From Eubacterium sp. (GTDB taxonomy: Bacteria > Bacillota > Clostridia > Lachnospirales > Lachnospiraceae), in NCBI GenBank assembly GCA_020844525.1, contig JAJGAH010000100.1, positions 1 to 7,954 of the forward strand: a stretch of DNA of 7,954 nucleotides, written 5' to 3'. Of this stretch, positions 1 through 7,825 are shown one piece after another. The notes beneath the pieces were generated by a model, which made no database searches, was not told the origin of the DNA, and saw nothing but the letters and a program-made list of their open reading frames with translations. Within the stretch, counting starts at the first letter, position 1, and each line of letters starts with the position of its first letter. Made by a program: the position numbers and the translations under genes.

Positions 1-986
1 AAGGTGAGCTCCTTGTCCTCCTGCATATCCTTGTTGTAGGCGAGAGGCAGTCCCTTCATGCTGGTGAGCATCTGCATCAGCGCTCCGTATACCCGTCCGG
101 TTTTTCCTCTGACCAGCTCGGCAATATCCGGGTTCTTCTTCTGGGGCATGATTGAACTTCCGGTGCTGTATGCGTCATCAATTTCCACAAAACGGTACTC
201 GTTGGAATTCCAGATGCAGATTTCTTCACTGAAACGGGACAGATGCATCTGAATGGTGGAAAGCGCGGAGAGCAGCTCGATGATATAGTCCCGGTCGGAC
301 ACGGAATCCATGCTGTTTGCGGTGGGCTCGTCGAAGTCCAGCTGCTGTGCTGTATACATGCGGTCAAGCGGATAAGTGGTACCCGCCAGGGCGCCAGCCC
401 CGAGGGGACAGGTGTTCATTCTCTTCCGGATATCGGAAAGACGGCTTCTGTCACGGCGGAACATTTCAAAATAGGCGCCGAAATGATGGGCAAGCGTCAC
501 CGGCTGCGCCTTCTGGAGATGCGTGAAGCCCGGCATATAGGTTTCTACGTTCTCTTCCATGATGCGCTCAATGACGGTCAGAAGCTTTTTGAGAAGCGGG
601 TCTAGGGCGTCAATCTCATCCCGGACGTAAAGCTTCATATCCAGCGCTACCTGATCGTTGCGGCTTCTGCCCGTATGGAGCTTCTTGCCGACATCACCGA
701 TCCGGTCAATGAGGCTGGCCTCGACAAAGCTGTGGATATCCTCATATTCGTCCGTGATTTTCAGAGTGCCGTTTTCAACATCACGCAGAATACCCTCCAG
801 GCCTTCTACGATCTGATCACGTTCAGCATCGGTGAGAATGCCCTGCTTTGCCAGCATTCTGACATGAGCAAGGCTTCCGCGGATATCCTGCCTGTAGAAT
901 TTCTGATCAAAACTGATGGATGCATTAAAGTTATATACGAGTTTGTCGGTTTCCTTTGTGAACCGGCCGCCCCATAGCTGTGCCAT
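1..986 (-). CDS. argH: Argininosuccinate lyase, N-terminal ~328 residues (3' end beyond window)
   Basis: Cleaves argininosuccinate to arginine and fumarate, the last step of arginine biosynthesis; a cytosolic homotetramer of the fumarase/aspartase superfamily. The reading frame is open from the ATG at 984-986 to the window edge with no stop. It opens with MAQLWGGRF, the usual ArgH N-terminus. HTGRSRNDQ (residues 104-112) is the substrate-binding motif. H156 in the [10 protein letters not shown] stretch is the expected catalytic-region histidine. [12 protein letters not shown] (from residue 276) is the superfamily signature loop carrying the catalytic serine. Family members are about 460 residues, so roughly 130 C-terminal residues lie outside the window. 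The start is supported by AGAGGA 9 nt upstream and by the family N-terminus. The gene follows queH on the same strand after a 214-nt gap, long enough for its own promoter. No frameshift or missing key residue is seen. Confidence 0.97.
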   Translation of the reverse strand, partial: MAQLWGGRFTKETDKLVYNFNASISFDQKFYRQDIRGSLAHVRMLAKQGILTDAERDQIVEGLEGILRDVENGTLKITDEYEDIHSFVEASLIDRIGDVGKKLHTGRSRNDQVALDMKLYVRDEIDALDPLLKKLLTVIERIMEENVETYMPGFTHLQKAQPVTLAHHFGAYFEMFRRDRSRLSDIRKRMNTCPLGAGALAGTTYPLDRMYTAQQLDFDEPTANSMDSVSDRDYIIELLSALSTIQMHLSRFSEEICIWNSNEYRFVEIDDAYSTGSSIMPQKKNPDIAELVRGKTGRVYGALMQMLTSMKGLPLAYNKDMQEDKELT

Positions 987-995
987 AATATCTGG

Positions 996-1001
996 TCCTC
1001 T
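996..1001 (-). promoter_or_regulatory. Shine-Dalgarno of argH
   Basis: AGAGGA on the minus strand, separated by 9 nt from the argH ATG. It supports that start codon. Confidence 0.7.
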
Positions 1002-1044
1002 TCAAAGTGATTCTGAAAATAAACGGGTATCTTTTTTGTGCTGC

Positions 1045-1060
1045 CTTAAAATTTATGAAG
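1045..1060 (-). promoter_or_regulatory. AT-rich imperfect palindrome upstream of argH, possible ArgR-type operator
   Basis: On the minus strand this reads CTTCATAAATTTTAAG. It matches its own reverse complement at 10 of 16 positions and lies about 59 nt upstream of the argH ATG. Its size, AT-rich centre and position are compatible with an ArgR/AhrC operator (ARG box). The match to the textbook TGAAT/ATTCA half-sites is poor. The same bases contain a weak -10-like CATAAA. This is inference from position more than from sequence. Confidence 0.15.
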
Positions 1061-1082
1061 CGTTGCGAACCGCATTTCTGAA

Positions 1083-1113
1083 GAATGTTCCGCTGTTCCT
1101 CAGAGGAACATTC
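1083..1113 (-). repeat. Nested inverted repeats in the argH leader (two alternative hairpins)
   Basis: Perfect 9-nt arms at 1083-1091 and 1105-1113 (GAATGTTCC and GGAACATTC) can pair across a 13-nt loop. Within them, 1094-1100 and 1104-1110 form a second perfect 7-bp stem with a 3-nt loop. Both structures use bases 1105-1110, so only one can form at a time. No run of U follows on the transcribed strand, so it does not look like a standard intrinsic terminator. It lies about 97 nt upstream of the argH start, in the queH-argH gap. It could be an attenuator-like element, a protein-binding operator or a simple stem-loop; the function is unknown. Confidence 0.5.
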
Positions 1114-1200
1114 CAAACCATGAGGTGCACTTGCCACATATTGTGCAATCAATGACAGTTAATACAATAAAATATGATTTCTGTGCCCAGTTTCCCAGCT

Positions 1201-1836
1201 TTATGCTCTTCCCTCCAGCTCAGCCTGCCGTTTGGAATAGATGCATCCGCAGTAGTTCTGTCTGTACAGTCTGTACTGCCTGGAGAGTTCGGTAGAACGT
1301 TTGAATCCGTTCTTTTTCTTGAAATCGGAGACAAGATAGGGAATACCATATTCCTGCCCCAGCTGAATGCCGATTTCATTGAGCTTCTGTGCGTTTTTCA
1401 GCGGACTGATGGAAAGCGTCGTTGTGAAAAAATCCATATGGAGCCGGGCTGCTTCCTCTGCTGCCTCGCGAAGACGCAGCGCGTAGCATGCAAAGCAGCG
1501 CTCTCCCCCTTCGGGTATGTCCTCCATGCCCTGCGCCATTTCGTAGAAGCGCTCCGGATCGTACCTGCCCTCATCGAAAGTGACCGGGTTTTCCAGCGGC
1601 ATTTCCTGTATCAGGCGTTTCATTTCATCGACACGCTTCTGATACTCAGAGGTCGGAGAAATATTCGGGTTGTAGTAGAAGTCTGTGATCCGGAAGTGGG
1701 GGGAAAGATATTCCAGCACATAGCTGCTGCAGGGCGCGCAGCAGCTGTGCAGCAGCAGCGTCGGTGTGCGGCCGTCTGCCTGCAGGGCTGCCAGGGTCTT
1801 TTCCAGCTCCTTCTGATAATTGATTTTCTGGTTCAT
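1201..1836 (-). CDS. queH: Epoxyqueuosine reductase QueH (DUF208 family), 211 aa
   Basis: Reduces epoxyqueuosine to queuosine in the wobble position of GUN-anticodon tRNAs, the last step of queuosine biosynthesis. QueH is the cobalamin-independent iron-sulfur enzyme unrelated to QueG. Visible family marks are HSCCAPC (C32, C33, C36), ERCFACY (C114, C117) and YCGC (C196, C198), which supply the metal-cluster cysteines. The conserved blocks FYYNPNI (53-59), TTTLSISPLKN (138-148) and SDFKKK (170-175) are also present. The length fits the family. I chose the ATG at 1834-1836 because MNQKINYQKEL is a family-like N-terminus and a weak AGAAGA lies 12 nt upstream. An in-frame ATG at 1867-1869, only 2 nt after the ilvA stop, would add 11 residues but has no well-placed ribosome site. 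Other queuosine genes are not in view. It is likely co-transcribed with ilvA. Confidence 0.95.
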   Translation of the reverse strand: MNQKINYQKELEKTLAALQADGRTPTLLLHSCCAPCSSYVLEYLSPHFRITDFYYNPNISPTSEYQKRVDEMKRLIQEMPLENPVTFDEGRYDPERFYEMAQGMEDIPEGGERCFACYALRLREAAEEAARLHMDFFTTTLSISPLKNAQKLNEIGIQLGQEYGIPYLVSDFKKKNGFKRSTELSRQYRLYRQNYCGCIYSKRQAELEGRA

Positions 1837-1871
1837 GCTGTTAACTGATCTTCTGCAATGCTGCAGCATAT

Positions 1872-3098
1872 TTAAAGGCTGATGTGCTTTTCCTTCGGGT
1901 TAAATCCGGCATCCTCAAGGGCCTTGAGGATCTGTTTCTTGTGTGCGGTGCCGAATGCCTCCATCGTGATCCGGAGTTCAACGGCTGCATTGCGGTTTGT
2001 GCTGTAGAACTGGTTGTGCTCCAGCTTGATGACGTTGCCCTGGTTCTGGGCAATAACGGTGGATACACGCACGAGTTCACCCGGACGGTCCGGAAGAAGC
2101 ACAGATACCGTGAAGATACGGTCTCTTGCGATCAGGCCGTTCTGTACTACCTGTGACATGGTGATGACATCCATGTTGCCGCCGCTCATAACGGCTACGA
2201 CACGCTTGTTCTCGGGTTTCAGGTGCTTCAGCGCAGCGACGGTGAGCAGACCGGAGTTTTCCACAATCATCTTGTGGTTTTCCACCATATCCAGGAATGC
2301 TACGACAAGCTCCTCATCGGGAATCGTGATGATGTCATCGATGTTCTTCTGAATGTATGGGAAGATCTTTTCACCCGGGCGTTTTACGGCTGTGCCGTCC
2401 GCGATGGTGTTGACGCTGGGAAGCTCGGTAACCTTGCCATTACGCAGGGATACCTGCATGCAGTTTGCGCCTGCCGGCTCTACGCCGATCACACGGATTT
2501 TCGGGTTCAGCAGCTTGGCAAGAGTGGATACACCAGTTGCCAGTCCGCCGCCGCCGATCGGTACCAGGATGGTATCAACAACAGGAAGCTCCTGGACGAT
2601 CTCCATCGCAATGGTTCCCTGTCCGGTTGCAACGGTCAGGTCATCAAAGGGATGGATGAAGGTATAACCGTTCTCGTCTGCCAGCTCCAGAGCTTTTTTG
2701 CAGGCCTCGTCATAGACATCGCCGTAAAGCACGACCTCAGCACCGTAGCTCTTCGTGCGCTCGACCTTGATCAGCGGTGTGGTTGTGGGCATTACAATAA
2801 CAGCCTTGCATCCGTAGGCCTTTGCTGCGTAGGCCACGCCCTGTGCATGGTTCCCGGCTGACGCGGTGATCAGGCCCTTCTTCCGGTCCTCCTCGCTCAT
2901 GGTGCTTACCTTGTAGTAGGCGCCGCGGATCTTGTAGGCACCGGTAACCTGCATGTTCTCGGGCTTGAGATAGCAGCGGTTTCCGGTCTGGGAGCTGAAG
3001 TAATCACTGTAGACAAGCTTTGTGTCAGCAGTCACCTTCTTGACGATCTCAGAGGCTTCTTCAAATGCATTCAGTGTCAGCATTTCTTTTTCACTCAT
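1872..3098 (-). CDS. ilvA: Threonine ammonia-lyase (threonine dehydratase), ACT-tailed medium form, 408 aa
   Basis: PLP enzyme that deaminates threonine to 2-oxobutyrate and ammonia. This is the first committed step to isoleucine, or a catabolic step when followed by 2-oxobutyrate breakdown. The catalytic fold-type II domain fills about residues 10-320. It has the PLP Schiff-base lysine K56 in TGAYKIRGA, SAGNHAQG at 80-87, and the phosphate-binding glycine loop GGGGL at 182-186. Residues 325-408 form one ACT-like domain beginning RDRIFTVSVLLPDRPG, typical of the roughly 400-residue form rather than the 500-residue double-ACT IlvA. The ATG at 3096-3098 is preferred; an in-frame GTG at 3108-3110 would add four residues and has no clear ribosome site. 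The gene starts 38 nt after ftsY stops and ends 35 nt before queH. No other branched-chain genes are in view, so a biosynthetic or catabolic (tdcB-like) role cannot be decided; the symbol follows the family. Confidence 0.95.
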   Translation of the reverse strand: MSEKEMLTLNAFEEASEIVKKVTADTKLVYSDYFSSQTGNRCYLKPENMQVTGAYKIRGAYYKVSTMSEEDRKKGLITASAGNHAQGVAYAAKAYGCKAVIVMPTTTPLIKVERTKSYGAEVVLYGDVYDEACKKALELADENGYTFIHPFDDLTVATGQGTIAMEIVQELPVVDTILVPIGGGGLATGVSTLAKLLNPKIRVIGVEPAGANCMQVSLRNGKVTELPSVNTIADGTAVKRPGEKIFPYIQKNIDDIITIPDEELVVAFLDMVENHKMIVENSGLLTVAALKHLKPENKRVVAVMSGGNMDVITMSQVVQNGLIARDRIFTVSVLLPDRPGELVRVSTVIAQNQGNVIKLEHNQFYSTNRNAAVELRITMEAFGTAHKKQILKALEDAGFNPKEKHISL

Positions 3099-3136
3099 TT
3101 TTTGGCACACTTTCTGTTGTTGGATGGGTTGGGTCT

Positions 3137-4069
3137 TCAGGTATTGTCGTGCTCCGCATTTGTATCAAAGAGCGCGTTTACATAGGAGTTCGGGTCAAAT
3201 TTCTGCAGGTCATCAAGATGCTCTCCCACGCCGATGTATTTGACAGGGATCTGTAGCTCGGACTGAACCGCAACGGCGATACCACCCTTTGCGGTACCGT
3301 CGAGCTTTGTGATGACAAGGCCGGTGATATGCGCGACCTCGGCAAAGCTCTTGGCCTGGAGAATCGCGTTCTGCCCCGTCGTTCCGTCCAGAACGAGGAG
3401 GGTTTCCAGATGCACGTCCGGGCAGGATCCGGCGAGAATCTTATAGATCTTCTGAAGCTCTGACATGAGGTTCTTCTTGTTGTGAAGTCTTCCGGCTGTA
3501 TCGATCAGAAGAACATCCGCCTTGCGGGCTTTTGCTGCGGCAACGGCATCATAGACGACAGATGCGGGATCTGCTCCCTCCTGACCGGTGATGATGTCAA
3601 CCTTTGCCCTGCCGGCCCAGGTCTCCAGCTGGGGGATGGCTGCGGCGCGGAAGGTATCTGCCGCGGCAATGATGACCTTCTTTCCCTGATGGTGCAGCTT
3701 TGCAGCAAGTTTGCCGACCGTAGTGGTCTTTCCAACGCCGTTTACACCGACCACAAGAATGACAGAGCGCTCCTTCTCAAAGTCGTAGGCGTGCTCGTCC
3801 ACCTTCATCTGCTGGCGGAAGCAGTCCACCATGTATTTTTTGCAGTCTGCCGGCTTTTTGATATCGAGGTCACTGACAATCTCCTTCAGATTGTCGATGA
3901 CAGTCTCCGTAGTTTCAATACCCATGTCGCTGGCGACGAGGGCTTCCTCCAGGCACTCATAAAATTCATCGTTGATTTCAGAGCATCCGAAGGCTTCGTC
4001 CAGATTTTCGTTCATGCTGTCCCGGGTTTTGGTAAGGCCCTTGAACAGCCTGCTGAAAAAACCTGCCAT
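3137..4069 (-). CDS. ftsY: Signal recognition particle receptor FtsY, 310 aa
   Basis: GTPase receptor that docks SRP-ribosome complexes at the cytoplasmic membrane by forming a twin-GTPase heterodimer with Ffh. The short N-terminus, MAGFFSRLFKGLTKTR, is a basic amphipathic helix of the kind that anchors FtsY to lipid. The long acidic A domain of Escherichia coli is absent, as is common in Gram-positive bacteria. The N domain helical bundle spans about 18-95. The G domain shows the P-loop GVNGVGKT (108-115), DTFRAAAIPQL (138-148, the insertion-box region), DTAGR (190-194) and the guanine-specificity motif TKLD (254-257), followed by the GTAKGG closing motif (258-263). The ATG at 4067-4069 is chosen because AAGGAG lies 7 nt upstream and the protein then starts like the family. 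The frame stays open upstream to 4180, but that stretch has no family resemblance and contains the ribosome site. The gene follows smc, as in most Firmicutes. Confidence 0.98.
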   Translation of the reverse strand: MAGFFSRLFKGLTKTRDSMNENLDEAFGCSEINDEFYECLEEALVASDMGIETTETVIDNLKEIVSDLDIKKPADCKKYMVDCFRQQMKVDEHAYDFEKERSVILVVGVNGVGKTTTVGKLAAKLHHQGKKVIIAAADTFRAAAIPQLETWAGRAKVDIITGQEGADPASVVYDAVAAAKARKADVLLIDTAGRLHNKKNLMSELQKIYKILAGSCPDVHLETLLVLDGTTGQNAILQAKSFAEVAHITGLVITKLDGTAKGGIAVAVQSELQIPVKYIGVGEHLDDLQKFDPNSYVNALFDTNAEHDNT

Positions 4070-4076
4070 GTACATT

Positions 4077-4082
4077 CTCCTT
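4077..4082 (-). promoter_or_regulatory. Strong Shine-Dalgarno of ftsY that fixes its start
   Basis: AAGGAG on the minus strand, 7 nt before the ATG at 4069. It rules out the longer frame beginning at 4180 as the main product. Confidence 0.85.
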
Positions 4083-4139
4083 ATATGATATGAGATCTGT
4101 AAATACAAGTACAAATAGTATAAAATCCTGGCCAATTTC

Positions 4140-4168
4140 TTTATTTGAGAGGCAGGATATATTGTCAT
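4140..4168 (-). promoter_or_regulatory. Weak sigma-A-like promoter candidate for ftsY
   Basis: On the minus strand ATGACA (4163-4168, 5 of 6 to TTGACA) is followed after 17 nt by AATAAA (4140-4145, 4 of 6 to TATAAT), about 70 nt upstream of the ftsY ATG. A better -10 hexamer alone, TATACT at 4117-4122, lacks a matching -35. The surrounding gap is clearly AT-rich compared with the genes, so chance matches are likely. Confidence 0.25.
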
Positions 4169-4184
4169 AAAAATATGCATTGGC

Positions 4185-4202
4185 TGCAGCTGTACAGCTG
4201 CA
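4185..4202 (-). repeat. Perfect 18-bp palindrome just after the smc stop codon
   Basis: TGCAGCTGTACAGCTGCA is its own reverse complement and begins 10 nt past the smc stop. As RNA it could fold into a 7-bp stem with a GUAC loop. A run of five U follows, but only after 11 nt, too far for a classical intrinsic terminator. It may be a weak terminator, a 3'-end stabilising hairpin between smc and ftsY, or a DNA-binding palindrome. Confidence 0.55.
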
Positions 4203-4212
4203 AAGACACCCG

Positions 4213-7200
4213 TCAGCTGTCAAGCTGCTCCTGGATCAGGTCCACCGAAACAAGGACAGATACACCCTTCTCCTGCATGGTAATACCGTACAGACGATCT
4301 GCAGCAGCCATGGTGCCGCGTCTGTGAGTAATAATAATAAACTGCGTATTCTTTGTCAACTTATGAAGGTAGGCGGCAAAACGGCCCACATTGTTGTCAT
4401 CCAGCGCCGCTTCGATCTCATCGAGCAGACAGAAGGGAGACGGCTTCAGATTCTGGATGGCGAACAGGAGGGCGATGGCTGTCAGCGCCTTTTCTCCTCC
4501 GGATAGCTGCATCATATTCTGAAGCTTTTTCCCCGGCGGCTGGGAGATGATGACAATGCCGGATTCCAGAATATTATCCTCGTCCACCAGCTCCAGTGTA
4601 CCCTTTCCACCGCCAAAGAGCTGCTGGAAGACCTTGTTGAACTCCACCTGAATTAACGCGAAGTGTTCCTTGAACTGCTTTCGCATGCCATCATCCAGCT
4701 GACGGATGATTTCCTTCAGGTCATCAGCCGCCTTGATCAGATCGCTGTGCTGTGTCTGGAGAAAATCGTGACGCTCCTTCAGCTCCTTGTACTCATCGAT
4801 GGCATTGACATTGACGCTGCCAAGTGCCTTGATTTCAGATTTGAGCTGTGTGATTTCCTTTCGCAGCGGAGTGCGGTCAGGCATTTCCTCAAAGTGGACA
4901 GCTTCTGCCTGGTCCGGCGTCAGCTGGTACTCTTCATACAGATAATTGATCTGCGCTTCCTTCTGTGCCTGCAGCTTGTCCATCTGGGAGTCAAGCCTGA
5001 AGATTTCCCGGTCCATTTCTGATTTTTCGGTATTGAGGCGGTCGCGCTGTTCAAAAAATGCCTTGTGATTTCTGGTCAGCGTTTCCTTTGTCTCCTGCAG
5101 GGAGGCACCTTTTTCCTTCTCTGCAGCAATGGCCCGGGTCAGCTCTTCCATTTTGTTCTGTATATCAGTGATCAGTGCAGCCTTGCTTCCGGAATCCTCA
5201 CTGCCCTCGGCAAGAGACTGCAGCAGGGATTCACGCTCCGTATCCAGACGGGTCAGTTCCGACGCAGTAGTCCTGCGCTTTTCATCCAGGAAGGCAAGCT
5301 GCTGCCGGATATTGGAGCACGTAAGCCTTGCCTGGTCCTGTGCGTCCAGGGCGGCCTGCTCTCTCTGCTGCAGTGCGGCTGCCTCATCAGAGATCCGGCG
5401 GAGTTTGTCCTCGAGGTCTTCCTCTTCCTTCTGGGAATTTTCAAGTTCACTGCCGATCAGAGAATGCTTCTCCCGCAATTCGTCCATCTGCCCGGCAATA
5501 TCTTCCTGTTCGTGAATGAGTCTGGACAGATTTGATGCCAGCTCATCTGCCTTTTCCCTGGCTGTGTTCCGGCTGACTGTTGCGGTATTCTGCCGGATGA
5601 GCAGCTCCTGCAGCTCTTCCTGCTGTGTGGAAAGGCTGCCGCGCAGCTGGTCCCGGGCTGCCCTGTGCTCCGCGATCTTTTTCTGAAGCTGCTGTATTTC
5701 TTCTTTCAGGGCACGGACGTTTCCCTCCAGCTCCTTGATCTGTCGTCTTCTTCCAAGAAGGTTGCTGTTATATTTGAAGGAGCCTCCGGTCATGGAGCCT
5801 CCGGGGCTTAGAAGCTCTCCCTCAAGAGTTACCATCCGAACGGACTGATGGTGCCGGCGGCTGACAGCAATGGCATGGTCTATGGTATCTGCCACGAGCG
5901 TTTTGCCGAGAAGGCGGCGCACGACACCCTGGTAGATTTTGTCACAGGTGACCAGCTCATCGGCTATACCGAGGATCCCCTCTTCCCTGCAGATCGCCTG
6001 CAGGTTCTGCTTGGAATAATTATTGTCATCCCGCATGGCGGTCAGGGGTAGGAAGGTGGCTCTGCCAAAATGGCCACGCTTCAGGTATTCGATCAGATAT
6101 TTGGCGGTATTCTCATTGTCCGTGACAATATTCTGCAGAGATCCGCCGAGCGCGGTTTCAATGGCGGTTTCGTATTTTTTGTCTGTCTTGATCAGGTCCG
6201 CCACAACACCATGGATGCCAGGGTTGTTTGCCTTCTGCTCCATTACCTTCTTGATGCTGTTGCCATAACCCTCATAGCGCTCTGTGATGTTACGGAGGGA
6301 TTCCAGTCGTGACGCATCCCTGTGATAGGAAGACTGGCTGGTCTCCAGCTGATGACTTTCCTGGTTCAGATATTCCCTGAGCTGTACAATCTTCTTTTCC
6401 TGACCGGCAACAGCTGTCCTGCGCTTTTCAACCTCCGCGTCAATGGCGGAGAGCTCACGCTCATATTCTGCCAGGTTCTTCTTCTCGCTGTCCACATCTC
6501 CCTTCAGTTGCAGAATACGTGAGGCAAGAGAGGATTTTCGGATTTCCAGCTGCTCAAGCATGGTTTCAAAGCGCTGCAGCTGTTCACGGATCGTGGAACG
6601 GTTATTCAGAAGCGTGATCGTATCATTCCGGCTCTGCTCCTCAGCGGATTTCTTTCCTTCTATCTCATCCTTGATGCGGGCGACGTCGGCTTCTCTGGCT
6701 GTTTTTTCTTCCTCTGCCCTGGACAGCTCCTCCTCCAGCTTTTTCTGCTCCTGCAGCTGTTCATCCGCATTCTGGCTTCGGCTGTTCTTATCCTTCTCAA
6801 TCGCATCGAGGCGGTCCTGGAGCAGCTGTGCATTCTGCTGTGCCGCCCGGATCTGTTCCTGCAGGACCTGAATCTGTCCGTCGTGCTGCTGCTTTTCGAG
6901 GACAGCTTTCTGCATGTCTTCCCGGGAACGGGTGATGCTGTCTTCCAGCTGCTCCAGTTCATCCTCCACTCGCTGGTACTCGGATTTTGTCTCTTCGAAG
7001 CGCTTGTTCAGCTCCTGCAGATGGTTCTCTGCAATCGCCTTCTTCTGCTGCAGCTCCTGCAGCTGTGTCTCGGTACGTCCCTCATCGATCTGGAAGAGCT
7101 GAATGTCCAGCGTCCTGAGACGGTCCCTGCGGTTGAGATATTCCTCGGCCTTTGCGGACTGTTTCTCCAGAGGCCCGATCTGCCGCGTTACCTCGCTGAG

Positions 7201-7782
7201 AATGTCGTTTACGCGGACGAGGTTTGCCTGCTCGTCCTCCAGCTTTTTCAGGGCAGTGGCTTTTCTTCGCTTGAACTTTACAATGCCTGCCGCCTCATCG
7301 AAAAGCTCCCGCCGGTCCTCCGGCTTGCCACTGAGGATTTTTTCTACCTGGCCCTGCCCGATAATAGAGTACCCTTCCTTGCCGATACCGGTGTCGTAGA
7401 ACAGCTCATGGATGTCGCGGAGTCTGCAGGAACGGCCGTTCAGCTGATATTCACTCTCACCGGAGCGGTAAAGCTTTCGCATGACAGTGACTTCATCCGC
7501 GTCAAAATTCAGCTTGCGGTCTGCATTGTCCAGCGTGATGGCAACCATTGCAAAGCCTACAGGCTTCCGGTTCTCAGTACCGGCAAAAATGACATCCTGC
7601 ATGTTGCCGCCGCGGAGGGATTTGGCACTCTGTTCGCCGAGGACCCAGCGCACCGCATCTCCCACATTGCTTTTGCCGGAGCCGTTTGGACCGACAATGC
7701 CTGTCACACCATTATGAAATTCAAGCCGGGTCCGTAGCGCAAAGGATTTGAAGCCCTGCATTTCAATTGATTTCAGATACAT
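4213..7782 (-). CDS. smc: Chromosome segregation/condensation ATPase SMC, 1189 aa
   Basis: Core of the bacterial condensin; a homodimer that works with ScpA and ScpB to organise and segregate the nucleoid by ATP-driven DNA loop handling. The N-terminal head has Walker A GPNGSGKS at 31-38, SLRGG at 55-59 and the conserved GQGQVEKIL region (142-150). A Gln/Glu/Lys-rich coiled coil runs from about 170 to 510. The hinge domain follows, from about 520 (PGIHGVVADLI) to 670 (ending GGSMTGGSFK). The returning coiled coil runs to about 1030. The C-terminal head carries the ABC signature LSGGEK at 1093-1098, Walker B CLLDE with the catalytic glutamate E1122, and the switch histidine in IIITHRRGTM. The length is standard (about 1190). 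The ATG at 7780-7782 gives the canonical MYLKSIEMQGFKSF start, with AAGGGGA 11 nt upstream. It starts 43 nt after rnc ends, the usual Firmicutes order. No break or missing motif is seen. Confidence 0.99.
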   Translation of the reverse strand: MYLKSIEMQGFKSFALRTRLEFHNGVTGIVGPNGSGKSNVGDAVRWVLGEQSAKSLRGGNMQDVIFAGTENRKPVGFAMVAITLDNADRKLNFDADEVTVMRKLYRSGESEYQLNGRSCRLRDIHELFYDTGIGKEGYSIIGQGQVEKILSGKPEDRRELFDEAAGIVKFKRRKATALKKLEDEQANLVRVNDILSEVTRQIGPLEKQSAKAEEYLNRRDRLRTLDIQLFQIDEGRTETQLQELQQKKAIAENHLQELNKRFEETKSEYQRVEDELEQLEDSITRSREDMQKAVLEKQQHDGQIQVLQEQIRAAQQNAQLLQDRLDAIEKDKNSRSQNADEQLQEQKKLEEELSRAEEEKTAREADVARIKDEIEGKKSAEEQSRNDTITLLNNRSTIREQLQRFETMLEQLEIRKSSLASRILQLKGDVDSEKKNLAEYERELSAIDAEVEKRRTAVAGQEKKIVQLREYLNQESHQLETSQSSYHRDASRLESLRNITERYEGYGNSIKKVMEQKANNPGIHGVVADLIKTDKKYETAIETALGGSLQNIVTDNENTAKYLIEYLKRGHFGRATFLPLTAMRDDNNYSKQNLQAICREEGILGIADELVTCDKIYQGVVRRLLGKTLVADTIDHAIAVSRRHHQSVRMVTLEGELLSPGGSMTGGSFKYNSNLLGRRRQIKELEGNVRALKEEIQQLQKKIAEHRAARDQLRGSLSTQQEELQELLIRQNTATVSRNTAREKADELASNLSRLIHEQEDIAGQMDELREKHSLIGSELENSQKEEEDLEDKLRRISDEAAALQQREQAALDAQDQARLTCSNIRQQLAFLDEKRRTTASELTRLDTERESLLQSLAEGSEDSGSKAALITDIQNKMEELTRAIAAEKEKGASLQETKETLTRNHKAFFEQRDRLNTEKSEMDREIFRLDSQMDKLQAQKEAQINYLYEEYQLTPDQAEAVHFEEMPDRTPLRKEITQLKSEIKALGSVNVNAIDEYKELKERHDFLQTQHSDLIKAADDLKEIIRQLDDGMRKQFKEHFALIQVEFNKVFQQLFGGGKGTLELVDEDNILESGIVIISQPPGKKLQNMMQLSGGEKALTAIALLFAIQNLKPSPFCLLDEIEAALDDNNVGRFAAYLHKLTKNTQFIIITHRRGTMAAADRLYGITMQEKGVSVLVSVDLIQEQLDS

Positions 7783-7825
7783 GGATACTTTCTTCCCCTT
7801 TATCTGTGATACGTGTGGTCATTTC

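Noticed and set aside
243..977. Plus-strand open frames opposite argH
   Set aside because: They mirror a clear argH frame with intact signature motifs and show no family resemblance of their own.
987..1155. Small open frames on both strands in the queH-argH gap
   Set aside because: They overlap the argH start and the hairpin region, lack well-placed ribosome sites and have no recognisable features.
1174..1848. Plus-strand open frame of 224 codons opposite queH
   Set aside because: Fully antisense to queH, which has all its family cysteines. The plus-strand product has no recognisable motif.
4070..4180. N-terminal extension of FtsY from the ATG at 4180
   Set aside because: The extension covers the AAGGAG ribosome site and AT-rich gap and has no FtsY-like sequence, whereas the ATG at 4069 gives the family N-terminus.
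6883..7737. A long plus-strand open frame (284 codons) opposite the N-terminal part of smc
   Set aside because: It is antisense to a confidently assigned gene. Its Leu/Phe-rich product is what the complement of a Gln/Glu/Lys-rich coiled coil gives, and it shows no recognisable domain.
4213..7782. Many CAGCTG, CTGCAG and similar short repeats
   Set aside because: They follow from frequent Gln, Leu and Glu codons in the SMC coiled coil. No regular period or array of identical units was seen.
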